This document shows positions 16,361 through 24,069 of a stretch of DNA of 31,038 bases, piece after piece. The stretch covers positions 1-31,038 of the IMG/VR virus record IMGVR_UViG_3300015371_000126. One strand, written 5' to 3'. A model generated the notes under the pieces. The model worked only from the letters and a program-made list of their open reading frames with translations. It searched no databases and was not told the origin of the DNA. This DNA is from a virus. Positions within the stretch are counted from its first letter, which is position 1; each line of letters starts with the position of its first letter. A program made the position numbers and the translations under genes.

Positions 16361-17733
16361 CCCTCGCTGGTCGCGTGTCGATCGGCTTTGCCGACGATGA
16401 ACTGACGCCTAACGACGACGTCGCCTGGACAGTGATCGACGACGTGGTTCGTGTGGCGCAGATAGAGATCCACGACGGGCGCCAGACCGAATTCGACGAG
16501 ACAGAGACGGGCAGCGCCACGATTGCTATCCACGACCGCACAGGCGACTTCGACCCAAATAACGTCGGCAGCCCGTATTTCGGCCAGCTGGACAGTCGAC
16601 CGATCGCAGTAGCGCTGTGGAATCCAGTAGATCTGGAATGGGTGCCGCAGTGGCGAGGCACGATCGATGATCTGCAGTACGTCATCGAACCTGTGATCGG
16701 GCCAGACGGCAAACCGATTCTGGCGAACGTCCAAATTGAATGCGTCGACATTTTCGACTACCTGGGCACCGCCGAAATGGCGCCGCTGGATGGTTTGGGA
16801 GGCGGCGACGGCGACACGCCACCGCCGGATTCTGACGTCGGGCTGATCTTTTACGAAGACGCCAACGTCGACGACAGGATCAATGCGCTACTGACAGACG
16901 CGCGAATCCCGACAGCGTCGCTGGCCATGCGTGTCGTCTTCAGCGGAAACGTCAAGGTCTTGGAATCGAAATACGACACAGGCGACACGTTCCTATCTGC
17001 GCTGCGCGAGGCAGCCGATGCTGAATTCCCTGGTCTAGCTGCGCTGTACGTCGATTCGCTGGGGCGCGTGGTTTTTCATGGCAGGCAGGCGAGGCTAGAT
17101 CCCTTTGGCGTCGCAGCCGACGCTGGTGGGTCGTGGGATTTCACGCGCTGGAAAGCTGGCGACGGCCCAGCCGTTCAGGCTGACTCGACGCGTGCCCAAA
17201 TTCGGGAATTCGCCTACGCCAGGTCGAGGTCGCGCAGGATCAATCGCGCCACCTGTTACCCAGAATTCACAGCCGACGTCGACATACCTGGGCAGACGGT
17301 CGACGTCAGCGCAGGCGGTCCGATCTATTCACGATCGGACACAGACCTAATCAATGACGGGCACCAGGCGAATGGCGCGCCAGCTGCGTCCGATACGGGT
17401 CTCGACGACACGCTGAAGATCGCCACGTTTTGGACGACGTACTACAGCGAGGCGCTGACCAGGATCGAACGCGTGACGTTCAAGTCTGTACGTCCGACAG
17501 ATCCACGAGCTGCAGCGACGTGGGGTCTGCTGACAGGCGCGTCGATCTCCGATCAGCTGAACGTCAGCGTGGGTTATCCAGGCGGCACGGGCATTCAGGA
17601 CACGAACTACTACATAGAGGGGCGGGACATGACGATTACGCCTCTCGACCCAGACTTCGACATGGTCGAACTGACGCTGAACGTCTCGCCAGCGATTGTC
17701 GACACAGAAGGGATCTTCGACGGCGACGGCTGA
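16357..17733 (+). CDS. Minor tail protein (Dit/Tal-like tail tip)
   Basis: 458 residues. The N-terminal part (RVSIGFADDELTPNDDVAWTVIDDVV, then DETETGSATIAIHDRTGDFDPNN) is typical of actinophage minor tail proteins that follow the tape measure; the middle contains FLSALREAADAEFPGLAALYVD, and the C-terminus a beta region (DTNYYIEGRDMTITPLD). ATA 16357 is proposed because it overlaps the tape-measure TAG and has GAGG 9 nt upstream; GTG 16375 is the conventional alternative and has no clear ribosome binding site. The call does not depend on the start. Confidence 0.82.
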   Translation: MALAGRVSIGFADDELTPNDDVAWTVIDDVVRVAQIEIHDGRQTEFDETETGSATIAIHDRTGDFDPNNVGSPYFGQLDSRPIAVALWNPVDLEWVPQWRGTIDDLQYVIEPVIGPDGKPILANVQIECVDIFDYLGTAEMAPLDGLGGGDGDTPPPDSDVGLIFYEDANVDDRINALLTDARIPTASLAMRVVFSGNVKVLESKYDTGDTFLSALREAADAEFPGLAALYVDSLGRVVFHGRQARLDPFGVAADAGGSWDFTRWKAGDGPAVQADSTRAQIREFAYARSRSRRINRATCYPEFTADVDIPGQTVDVSAGGPIYSRSDTDLINDGHQANGAPAASDTGLDDTLKIATFWTTYYSEALTRIERVTFKSVRPTDPRAAATWGLLTGASISDQLNVSVGYPGGTGIQDTNYYIEGRDMTITPLDPDFDMVELTLNVSPAIVDTEGIFDGDG

Positions 17734-18185
17734 TGCCTGGTCTGCCGATTCCATATCGCAACCACGGCAACAGGCACAGACCAGGCGGCACAGATCCCAT
17801 CCCCGATCTGGAATCAGGCGGGGGCAAGTTTGAACTAAAAGTGTTTCCAGACACGGCGATTTTGGCTACTGGCGACGGCGCCCTAATCATGTTCGTTCCA
17901 GAGGATTTGGACGCCACGGCGCTGACTGCTGTAGCTGCTGCCGTGACGACCGTTTCTAGTTCAGGCCTTCCGACTGTGCAGATCAGGAATGTGACGCAGG
18001 CGCACGACATGCTGACGACCAGGATCACGATCGACGCCTCAGAATTCACCAGCTACACAGCTGCGACGCCTCCAGTCATAAACGCAGCGAACGCCACAGT
18101 GGCGAAGGGCGACAGGATCGCTATCGACGTCGACGTCGCAGGCACGGGCGCCAAAGGGCTGATGGTCGCGCTGGAGTTCGCATAG
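17733..18185 (+). CDS. Small tail-tip/fibre protein
   Basis: 150 residues. It has the common appendage pattern: a His/Pro/Gly N-terminus (PYRNHGNRHRPGGTDPIPD), a beta domain beginning ATGDGALIMFVPEDLDA, then VQIRNVTQAHDMLTTRITID and KGDRIAIDVDVAGTGAKGLMVAL. Such short domains occur in many actinophage tail tips and often in multi-domain fibres. TGATG overlap at 17731-17735 gives the start. It probably sits beside the preceding protein at the tip; receptor binding is possible but unproven. Confidence 0.75.
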   Translation: MPGLPIPYRNHGNRHRPGGTDPIPDLESGGGKFELKVFPDTAILATGDGALIMFVPEDLDATALTAVAAAVTTVSSSGLPTVQIRNVTQAHDMLTTRITIDASEFTSYTAATPPVINAANATVAKGDRIAIDVDVAGTGAKGLMVALEFA

Positions 18186-19399
18186 CGATCTTCTGTGGCT
18201 ATGTCGACGTCGCGCCTGGCTGGCCAGCGCGCCTTCCTACCCCGTGGCTGCCCGACGCAGTAATGGCATGGACCGTGCAGCAGACAGCAGAGGGTTACTA
18301 CAACGATTCGCCTAATTTCCAGTCGCCAAATGGTGAAATCGTGTTCGGCACAGCGGGCCGATCGCCATTCGCGCAATCATGCGCAGCCGTCGCTGATTTT
18401 CCTATCCCGTTTTTTGCGACAGGCAATAACGCGTCGAGGCGAACTGCCACAAATAGGCTAATCGTTACTGGACGATCAGGCGACATAACCAGTTCTGGCC
18501 TAGACCTCTTCGTTAGTAGCTGGGATCGCTGCGGTATGGCGATGGGCACCAGCGGCAGCTGGTCAGGTCGCGTCCATTACATGGCGCTGGCAGGCAGCAC
18601 ACTGAAGGCGACCAGCGGCAGTTTCCTGATGCCGTCGACGGGCAACGTGACCGTCAGTGGCGTGACGCTGAACCCTGCGCATCCCACGCTGCTGATCTGC
18701 TACTCGACGTTTCGCAATGGGGGCGCCACCGATGGCATTTTCTCTATCGGCTTCACGTCGGGACCAGGCACAGATCGCGCCTCGCTGCTGTTTGTGCCAT
18801 ATAACTCCTGGGGATTTCAGACCGCGCCGAATAACACGCTGATCGAATCAGGCGCCGGTCGCGCGCAGCTAGTCTCGTTCAATTCAGGATCATTCACTCT
18901 GTCCCAGGATATTCCGCGTGGGCAAACGTACACCGTTGGATATCTGCTGCTAAACGACGTCGGCGGAAATTTCAACGTGTCGAACTACGCCTGGCCAACT
19001 GCGTCAGGCAGCAGGTCGATCGGATTTCAGCCACAGGGCGTGCTATTCCACGGCACCAGGAACGGCGCCGAAACGTCTGGTGGTTCGGTCACGCTTGGCG
19101 CGCTAGGCGAAACGGTCGCGCAGTCAATCGTGTTCGGCGGCAATAACGTGACAGGCGCTGGCCAGCCTCGCATCTGGACGGCGATGGATTCGGACCTCGA
19201 CGCGCTGTTGGACTACACCGGCAGCGCAGGCACGCTGCTGGCTGAATTCACGCCTGGTCCGATCACGTCGACGGGCTACAGCACAAATGGCTACAGCCTG
19301 GGTGGCACGCGATCTGCGGTCGCTGCCGCTGCGATGAGAACTAGTGCACCAGCGGCACCAGACCTCTGCGCGCCGCCACAAATCTGGCGCTACGCATAA
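18182..19399 (+). CDS. Large tail appendage protein (probable ATA start)
   Basis: 405 residues if begun at ATA 18182, 378 if at ATG 18263. ATA lies 5 nt after GGAG (18173-18176), overlaps the preceding TAG, and the frame is open across the 77 nt otherwise left empty, encoding IFCGYVDVAPGWPARLP. ATG 18263 has no ribosome binding site. The body is Ser/Gly/Thr-rich and beta-like (SWSGRVHYMALAG, RASLLFVPYNSWGF, SIGFQPQGVLFHG), like phage adhesins. No enzyme motif is seen. 16 nt separate it from the lyase-like gene. Confidence 0.78.
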   Translation: MAIFCGYVDVAPGWPARLPTPWLPDAVMAWTVQQTAEGYYNDSPNFQSPNGEIVFGTAGRSPFAQSCAAVADFPIPFFATGNNASRRTATNRLIVTGRSGDITSSGLDLFVSSWDRCGMAMGTSGSWSGRVHYMALAGSTLKATSGSFLMPSTGNVTVSGVTLNPAHPTLLICYSTFRNGGATDGIFSIGFTSGPGTDRASLLFVPYNSWGFQTAPNNTLIESGAGRAQLVSFNSGSFTLSQDIPRGQTYTVGYLLLNDVGGNFNVSNYAWPTASGSRSIGFQPQGVLFHGTRNGAETSGGSVTLGALGETVAQSIVFGGNNVTGAGQPRIWTAMDSDLDALLDYTGSAGTLLAEFTPGPITSTGYSTNGYSLGGTRSAVAAAAMRTSAPAAPDLCAPPQIWRYA

Positions 19400-19415
19400 G
19401 ACAGGAGGGGACGAC

Positions 19416-20681
19416 ATGAAACTGCGTAAACAGGCGTCGGGCGTCAAGTATTCGCCAGCTGCGCGCGACGACGAACCAGCGATCGACGGTCGCGTCTCGA
19501 CGCAGGGACAGCCGCGCGATCTGACCGCGAACCCAGATGGCGCCATCGCGCCGCTGGTGCAGGAGATCGGCGGCGTCAGCAGCGTGACGCTGATCGCTTC
19601 AGACCATCCAGCCGTTAGCAAGGTCGCACGCGTCCAGATCAAACCTGGCAGTTCGACCAGCTATGGCAACACGGTACGACTGCTGATGGCCGATACGTCT
19701 GGCACCGATCCAGCGCCGCCATCGCCGACACTCGACTACGCCCACGCCTTTGCTATTCGGCTGCCGTCGCATTTGAACGATGGTGGATTCCCACGCACCG
19801 GGCTGGTCTGGGAACTGCACAACACGGCAGCGTTCTACAACTACAGCGGCCCTGCCGCGCTGGCGCCTCACGCGCTGCTGATTCGCCCAAATCGCGTGCT
19901 GGCAAATCGCTGCTGCACAGGTCCGCTGTCACAGACAGGCTGGACCGAATGGCACCCAGAAGACAAGGTGATCGACCTAAAGCCAGACGCCTGGCTAGAC
20001 GTCGTCCATCGCTGCAGGTTCAGCGAGGCGAAAGACGGGCTGGTCGAAGTCTTCGCCTGGTGGCATGGGTCGACGCCGCCGACAGCGCCGCAGCTGCGCC
20101 TACAGAACGTCTGCACAGCGCAGTCGATCCCGCAGGCGAATCCGCCTCTGCATAACGACCGCCTGTACCTGGAATGTGGTTTCTATCTCGACGGCGCGTC
20201 GTCGACGAATCGAAACGACACGATCGACCACACGCTGCCACGCAGGTTCACGGGCGCCACGCTGGTAACAGACGCCATCGCCTGGCTGGCGGGATCGGCG
20301 CCGCCACAGCCACCGCAGACATACAGCTACGCCTCGTCGGTCAAGACAGGCGACGTCATCGTCGACGGGCATGTCTGGACAGTGACCAGCGACGATCCAG
20401 CCTGCAGGCAGGCGCGATTTTTCGCTGACAATGTCGAACTGGAACGTGTCGCCTGGGCTGAAGGCAAAGCCTCGACCACGCTGCATCTGCCGCCGACGTC
20501 CGACAATGGCGGCGTGACTTTGCACGATCCCGCAGGCGCGATGCTGTGGGGCAGCGGTTCGATCGACTGGACAGTCGAGGCGCCACCAGATCCACCAGAC
20601 CCCACGCCCGACACATACGACGTGACTGGCACAGCGACGGTCGACGGCGACGAGATTACGCTGCAGCTGAAACTGACGTGA
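19416..20681 (+). CDS. Polysaccharide-lyase-like tail spike
   Basis: 421 residues. Residues about 60-310 show the outline of the heparin-lyase-like jelly roll: FAIRLPSHLNDGGFPRTGLVWELHN, WLDVVHRCRFSEAKDGLVEVFAWW, then RLYLECGFYLDG and a closing beta strand. His and Tyr positions that would make a catalytic centre are plausible but not proven. The N-terminus is short, and the C-terminus after Pro-rich QPPQTYSY (about 325) adds two small beta modules. AGGAGGGG at 19403-19410 precedes ATG 19416. If correct, it degrades a capsule or cell-wall polysaccharide during adsorption. A non-enzymatic sugar-binding role is the alternative. Confidence 0.55.
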   Translation: MKLRKQASGVKYSPAARDDEPAIDGRVSTQGQPRDLTANPDGAIAPLVQEIGGVSSVTLIASDHPAVSKVARVQIKPGSSTSYGNTVRLLMADTSGTDPAPPSPTLDYAHAFAIRLPSHLNDGGFPRTGLVWELHNTAAFYNYSGPAALAPHALLIRPNRVLANRCCTGPLSQTGWTEWHPEDKVIDLKPDAWLDVVHRCRFSEAKDGLVEVFAWWHGSTPPTAPQLRLQNVCTAQSIPQANPPLHNDRLYLECGFYLDGASSTNRNDTIDHTLPRRFTGATLVTDAIAWLAGSAPPQPPQTYSYASSVKTGDVIVDGHVWTVTSDDPACRQARFFADNVELERVAWAEGKASTTLHLPPTSDNGGVTLHDPAGAMLWGSGSIDWTVEAPPDPPDPTPDTYDVTGTATVDGDEITLQLKLT

Positions 20682-21448
20682 CGATCTCGACGTCAGCGTT
20701 TCCCTACACAGGTCCCTATTCGGTCGAAGGGAACGGACAGCACAAGGGACCTACAGCGCTGGCGCTGAAACGCGCGATGGCGCGCATGGGGCATCTGCCG
20801 TGGCAGCCAGACCTCTGGGACGCGATCTACAACCGAAAACTAGAGGCGGCGCTAGACGAATGGGACGCTGGGAAAAATGGCTATGCAGAAGGCAGGTACG
20901 ACCGCATACGCGCTGCCATCATCCCAGCTGAACTGCCACACGCAGGCGAACCAGCGCTGGACAGCGTCTGCCTGCAGCTCGTCGTCGAAGAGGCTGCCAC
21001 GAAGGCTGGCTGGTCGAGTCTGGGACCTGTGTTCAATGGCGGCGCCAGCGTGCTGCAGCACGATCTGACGCACGCCACGTCTGGCATCGCGCTATACCCA
21101 GCGTTCGACGACGCCTTCACACAGGGGACAACGATCATCGCCCCAGAGGCGCTGACAGTGACGCGCGACTCTTCGTCGACGCCAGGCGATGCGTTCTATG
21201 CAGACGGCGCGTCAGGGCTGCGCTACTGGTTCGGCCATCTGGACATTGCGCCACCTGTCGGCATGAAACTAAAGACGGGGCAAACGATCGCGCACGTCTG
21301 CGCCAATACGGTCGGCGGCGGTCCGCACGTTCACGTCGCTGTAAACGTCGAACAGATCTGGGGAGTCGGGCAGCAGCTGCAGCATCACACTGACTACACA
21401 CACGGCGCCCCGCTGATCGGCGACCAGCTGGCGGCGCATGTCTGCTGA
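20678..21448 (+). CDS. Endolysin, M23-type peptidase (LysA)
   Basis: 256 residues. The N-terminal 70 residues resemble a peptidoglycan-binding-like domain (NGQHKGPTALALKRAMARM). The C-terminal half is a lysostaphin-like M23 zinc peptidase: LTHATSGIALYPAFDDAF with the metal-binding region, WFGHLD (H187) and GGGPHVHVAVN (H217 and H219). It cuts peptide bridges of the host wall at lysis. No signal peptide, so it needs the holin-like neighbour. Starts at GTG 20678 overlapping the spike's TGA. Confidence 0.85.
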   Translation: MTISTSAFPYTGPYSVEGNGQHKGPTALALKRAMARMGHLPWQPDLWDAIYNRKLEAALDEWDAGKNGYAEGRYDRIRAAIIPAELPHAGEPALDSVCLQLVVEEAATKAGWSSLGPVFNGGASVLQHDLTHATSGIALYPAFDDAFTQGTTIIAPEALTVTRDSSSTPGDAFYADGASGLRYWFGHLDIAPPVGMKLKTGQTIAHVCANTVGGGPHVHVAVNVEQIWGVGQQLQHHTDYTHGAPLIGDQLAAHVC

Positions 21449-21590
21449 GACGTGGTCGTTTTTCGGATCAGTATTCGGGCTGCTGATCGTGTTGGTTCTC
21501 TACTTGGCCAGACGCCTCGTCGACCTGCGGGAACGCGTGGCGCGTCTAGAGGAATGGCAGCGCTACGTCAATGGTCGTCGTCGTCAGTAG
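21438..21590 (+). CDS. Holin-like single-span membrane protein
   Basis: 50 residues, too short to be noticed easily. One hydrophobic span (FFGSVFGLLIVLVLYLA, residues 8-24) is followed by a charged amphipathic tail (RRLVDLRERVARLEEW) and a basic end NGRRRRQ-like. This is the usual small-holin layout. The ATG lies inside the 3' end of the endolysin gene (11-nt overlap), so lysis genes are coupled. Its last 23 nt overlap the 3' end of the convergent minus-strand gene. Confidence 0.7.
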   Translation: MSAETWSFFGSVFGLLIVLVLYLARRLVDLRERVARLEEWQRYVNGRRRQ

Positions 21591-21771
21591 GAATCAGCCA
21601 GACGACGATGTGTTCACCAGGGCGCACGATCACGCGCATGGTTCGTGGATCTCCAGCGGCGCCCCGCAGTTCGTCAGCGCTGATGACGAGACGACCGCCG
21701 TAGCGCTTCGCCAGCGCCTTTGCGAACAGCTGCAGCGCATCCAGGCGCGCGTCATCGTCCAGCTGGGTCAT
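21568..21771 (-). CDS. Small protein of unknown function
   Basis: 67 residues (MTQLDDDARLDALQLF start). It has a helical first half and a beta second half with RLVISADELRG and MRVIVRPGEHIVVWLIP, ending in four Asp and a His. ATG 21771 is chosen because it overlaps the upstream stop as ATGA; the frame is open for 19 more codons upstream but these lie inside that gene. No family recognised. It is the last gene of the minus-strand run and collides with the lysis operon at its 3' end. Confidence 0.6.
   Translation of the reverse strand: MTQLDDDARLDALQLFAKALAKRYGGRLVISADELRGAAGDPRTMRVIVRPGEHIVVWLIPTDDDDH
21579..21607. terminator. Possible bidirectional terminator hairpin
   Basis: CGTCGTC (21579-21585) pairs with GACGACG (21601-21607) around a 15-nt loop, exactly where the plus-strand lysis gene and the minus-strand gene converge. 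There is no U-run on either strand, so termination is a guess from position. Confidence 0.3.
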
Positions 21772-22106
21772 GGTCGTGCCAGCGCGTCGTCGATCGCTGC
21801 CTGACGCGTGCGATAGCTGGTCCCCCATTCGTGCCAGTAGCGATCTCGCACGCTGACGTCGTCGTCTTCTGCCTGTAGCGCAGCGGCGACCGTTTCCTGC
21901 CAGGGTTCGCCGCCGACGTAATAGGACGCTGTCCAGAACCAGCCACGCAGGTAGCGCCGTTCTGCCTCTGGCGTATCGATCGATCCCCAGAAGGCGCTGC
22001 CGTTTTCCCAGTAGCGATGGATGCGCCAGAGACGCGACGCATCGTTCGACGGCAGCAGATAGTCGCCTGGCGCCAGCCTCGTCATCTGCCAGGTTCGTTC
22101 GGTCAT
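21768..22106 (-). CDS. Hypothetical protein, Trp/Tyr-rich
   Basis: 112 residues, unusually aromatic: WRIHRYWENGSAFWG, RYLRGWFWTASYYVGGEPW and RDRYWHEWGTSYR. No membrane segment and no known motif. Starts at ATG 22106 with ATGA overlap to the zinc protein upstream and ends with ATGA overlap downstream. It may be a small regulatory or inhibitor-type phage protein, but nothing in the sequence says which. Confidence 0.6.
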   Translation of the reverse strand: MTERTWQMTRLAPGDYLLPSNDASRLWRIHRYWENGSAFWGSIDTPEAERRYLRGWFWTASYYVGGEPWQETVAAALQAEDDDVSVRDRYWHEWGTSYRTRQAAIDDALARP

Positions 22107-22339
22107 GGGTAGGCGCCAGGCAGAACGTGAATCAGCGGACGCCCAGCGGCGCGCCTGTTTTCATTGGCGATCTCGACGCAGGTGGCGCAGACAGGCTGGC
22201 GCACGCAGCGCGCAGGGTCGCCACCCATGTCAGACGTTCGGCCAGTCTCTGGATCGATCGGAATCGACGGCACACGATCAGGGTCGAAGCAAAACCGGCG
22301 ACCACACGACCAGCAGCTGGAGACAGCCAGCAGCGTCAT
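22103..22339 (-). CDS. Zinc-ribbon protein
   Basis: 78 residues. Two Cys pairs, CWSCGRRF near residue 9 and CVRQPVCATCV near residue 53, bracket FDPDRVPSIPID, and the end LIHVLPGAYP is conserved in many actinophage proteins of this size. They are thought to bind zinc and nucleic acid or a protein partner; the role is unknown. The ATG at 22339 overlaps the stop of the 30-residue gene upstream (ATGA), which decides the start over two Met codons further upstream. Confidence 0.7.
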   Translation of the reverse strand: MTLLAVSSCWSCGRRFCFDPDRVPSIPIDPETGRTSDMGGDPARCVRQPVCATCVEIANENRRAAGRPLIHVLPGAYP

Positions 22340-22428
22340 CGTCGTTTCTGGATCACGACCCATGCCACGGCTGTAACCAGCACAGCGACGGCGACGTTCC
22401 CAGCCAGCCAATAGGTGACGACGTCCAT
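22336..22428 (-). CDS. 30-residue single-span membrane micro-protein
   Basis: A micro-gene between two neighbours: GGGAG, 5 nt, ATG. The product is MDVVTYWLAGN, then a hydrophobic run VAVAVLVTAVAWVVI, and ends QKRR, so N-out/C-in is likely. It overlaps the preceding stop (TAATG at 22426-22430) and the next start (ATGA), so it is embedded in the coupled run. Function unknown; holin-like or toxin-like roles are possible. Confidence 0.65.
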   Translation of the reverse strand: MDVVTYWLAGNVAVAVLVTAVAWVVIQKRR

Positions 22429-22661
22429 TAGATCTCCCTTCCCTGTCGTTGGTATTCAGCCCAGACGTTTTGCAGCGCCTCGACGCCAGCTGCGGTCAGA
22501 CGACTGGTCGTAGCAATCGTCTGCAGCGCAGACCACAAGAGGCGTTCACGTCGCAGCGCATCACGCAGCATTCGACTTGTGCGCAGATTCACCCAGAAGA
22601 CGAACAGCGCCGACGCCAGCGATACCAGCGACATGGCCAGCACGAACCAGCGCAACGTCAT
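22428..22661 (-). CDS. Membrane-anchored coiled-coil protein
   Basis: 77 residues. An N-terminal hydrophobic segment (WFVLAMSLVSLASALFVFWV, residues 5-24) is followed by a long charged helix (RTSRMLRDALRRERLLWSAL) and a basic end. One membrane span and a cytosolic helix. It overlaps the HTH gene upstream and the 30-residue gene downstream. Role unknown; superinfection exclusion and lysis control are the usual candidates. Confidence 0.65.
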   Translation of the reverse strand: MTLRWFVLAMSLVSLASALFVFWVNLRTSRMLRDALRRERLLWSALQTIATTSRLTAAGVEALQNVWAEYQRQGREI

Positions 22662-22864
22662 CGCCTTGCCAGCGTGATGCGCCGGACCTCTTCGTGCGAC
22701 ATATGCGCAGCTGTGCCGATTTGACGCAGCGACAGACCGGCGGCACGCGCGGCGCGGATCTCGTCCAACAGCTCGTCGCGCGCTGTCAGCAGATCGGCTT
22801 TGGCTGCTGCCACGCGCTGCAGCATCTGCGCCATGCTAGGTGTGATCGTCGGCGATGCTGTCAT
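22658..22864 (-). CDS. Small HTH protein
   Basis: 68 residues. A long helix (LQRVAAAKADLLTARDELLDEI) leads into a helix-turn-helix: GLSLRQIGTAAHMSHEEVRRI, with a resolvase/sigma-like layout. Too short for a full transcription factor, so it may bind DNA as a dimer or act as a co-regulator. Coupled to the winged-helix gene upstream by an ATGA overlap. Confidence 0.7.
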   Translation of the reverse strand: MTASPTITPSMAQMLQRVAAAKADLLTARDELLDEIRAARAAGLSLRQIGTAAHMSHEEVRRITLARR

Positions 22865-23256
22865 CGCCTCTGCGTTCCGAACAGGAATTCACGACGCAGC
22901 ATCTGCGCCATCATTGGATCGCCCAGCCTGTAGCGCGATGTGACGTGCGCCATTACTTCGACCAGCGATTCGTCGGGCACGGCTGCGATCGTCTTCGTGG
23001 CAGCCGCGCGCAGTTTCGATTCGACGACACGATCGCCACCAGCCGACAGCGACCATGTGTGTTCCTTCTCGTCGTAGGCGACCATTCCATATTTGCGCAT
23101 CCAGGCGAACCGAATGCCGACGGACCTGATGCCATTGGCATCGTCGATACCTAGCGCCTCTGCCATCAGCTGCGCAGAAATACCGCTGGCGCCCTCCCTC
23201 GCCAGCCGCATCATCAAGTCAATGTCGCGCACGTCATACATAGACAGGCGACTCAT
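22861..23256 (-). CDS. Winged-helix protein, phage type
   Basis: 131 residues starting MSRLSMYDVRD; ATG 23256 overlaps the upstream gene's TGA. The core (GISAQLMAEALGI, then VGIRFAWMRKYGMVAYDEKEHTW) is a winged-helix module; the C-terminus is helical (TKTIAAVPDESLVEVMAHV). Genes of this pattern occur in many actinophages with unknown role. The likely function is DNA binding, perhaps regulation of the lysogeny genes. Confidence 0.65.
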   Translation of the reverse strand: MSRLSMYDVRDIDLMMRLAREGASGISAQLMAEALGIDDANGIRSVGIRFAWMRKYGMVAYDEKEHTWSLSAGGDRVVESKLRAAATKTIAAVPDESLVEVMAHVTSRYRLGDPMMAQMLRREFLFGTQRR

Positions 23257-23816
23257 GCTTTCACTCGACCCTGAAGGATCGTCAGCCCATAGTTCAGCGC
23301 GCCAGCGGTGCCACTGCCTGTGACGACCAGGTCGCCAGAGTCGCGCAGTACGTCCAGCGCCTGTCGACAGGTGATCGCGCCGATACCCAGTTCGGGCGCC
23401 TCGTCCGTTACCAGCCGATGCAAACCAGACGCAGTGATGTGGTCGACCAGGATCGGGTCGACGTCTTTGTGATCGATCAGCCACCTGCGCAGTGTGTCGA
23501 TCTTCTTTGCCTGTTTCTTCTGATGGAAGTCGACCGATGCAGCGGCAGCCCCAGGGCGATAACCGCCGCTGCTGTTCGTCCCCCTGGGCTTTCGACCAGG
23601 CTTGCCAGGCGCTGGCGTCGAGGGGTCGATACGCAGCAGCGTGGCGGTGACGCGTCGGCGCAGCGTCTCCAGCTGTTCGCGTTCGTCGGCGATGGCAGCC
23701 AGCCGATCGTCGATCATGACCAGACGCATCTGCAGCGGCGTCTGCAGTTCCCGCAGGTCATGATCGACCTCTGCAGCCAGCGCTGTCAGTGACTCAGAAC
23801 CATTGCGGTCCGACAT
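23253..23816 (-). CDS. Putative regulator with C-terminal winged-helix-like domain
   Basis: 187 residues. Residues 1-75 are a coiled helix (LRELQTPLQMRLVMIDDRL, EREQLETLRRRVTATLL), followed by a basic linker (GKPGRKPRG) and a wing-type C-terminus (QALDVLRDSGDLVVTGSGTAG). AGGAGG lies just before ATG 23816, and the gene is the first of the minus-strand run, facing the divergent regulatory region. It could be the lysogeny regulator of this operon, but an exact name is not possible. Confidence 0.65.
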   Translation of the reverse strand: MSDRNGSESLTALAAEVDHDLRELQTPLQMRLVMIDDRLAAIADEREQLETLRRRVTATLLRIDPSTPAPGKPGRKPRGTNSSGGYRPGAAAASVDFHQKKQAKKIDTLRRWLIDHKDVDPILVDHITASGLHRLVTDEAPELGIGAITCRQALDVLRDSGDLVVTGSGTAGALNYGLTILQGRVKA

Positions 23817-24069
23817 GGCGAGGCCTCCTGTCGTGGCTTGGACGATCGCATCGTGCCACATTCCGTGACGGGTGCAATAGGAACGAAACACGAACGACTG
23901 GTGAACGATGGGTGAACCGCGCCTGCACCGAAAGGCGCAAACTGCAGGTTTTCGTGTTGGCATGCGGCATCTGCTGGGCGTAGCGTGCGAGTCGTACCGG
24001 ACGGACCCGATGGCGGCGTCGGGGTTGCCTGACTTGTAAGGGCGGGGTCTATGACCGAAGCTGTCGCGC
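23817..24069. promoter_or_regulatory. Divergent control region (lysogeny switch)
   Basis: 253 nt between the minus-strand regulator (starting 23816) and the plus-strand HTH gene (24070). It contains the four-copy GAAC array (23881-23924), the hairpins GCGCCT/AGGCGC (23919-23938) and CCTGCA/TGCAGG (23923-23948, followed by TTTT), and a weak -35/-10 pair TTGCCT (24025-24030)-17-TCTATG (24048-24053) for the plus strand. There is no clear minus-strand promoter by eye. No gene is supported in it. Confidence 0.6.
23881..23924 (+). repeat. Four 11-bp-phased GAAC repeats
   Basis: The word GAAC recurs at 23881, 23892, 23903 and 23914, exactly 11 bp apart; the first three read GAACGA and the last GAACCG. 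The third and fourth are preceded by GGT, giving two GGTGAAC copies. The 11-bp period places all sites on one face of the helix. This is the layout of an operator cluster or iterons. Confidence 0.7.

Noticed and set aside
16212-16400. Frame around 16320 reading IRLVVEADTDSPRWSRV, like an N-terminus of a minor tail protein
   Set aside because: It overlaps the tape measure's 3' end in another frame and would need a +1 shift to join the tail gene; GTG or ATA starts explain the gene without it.
23919-23952. CCTGCA/TGCAGG followed by TTTT as an intrinsic terminator
   Set aside because: Only a 6-bp stem with a 14-nt loop, and no gene upstream on that strand would use it; kept only as part of the control region.
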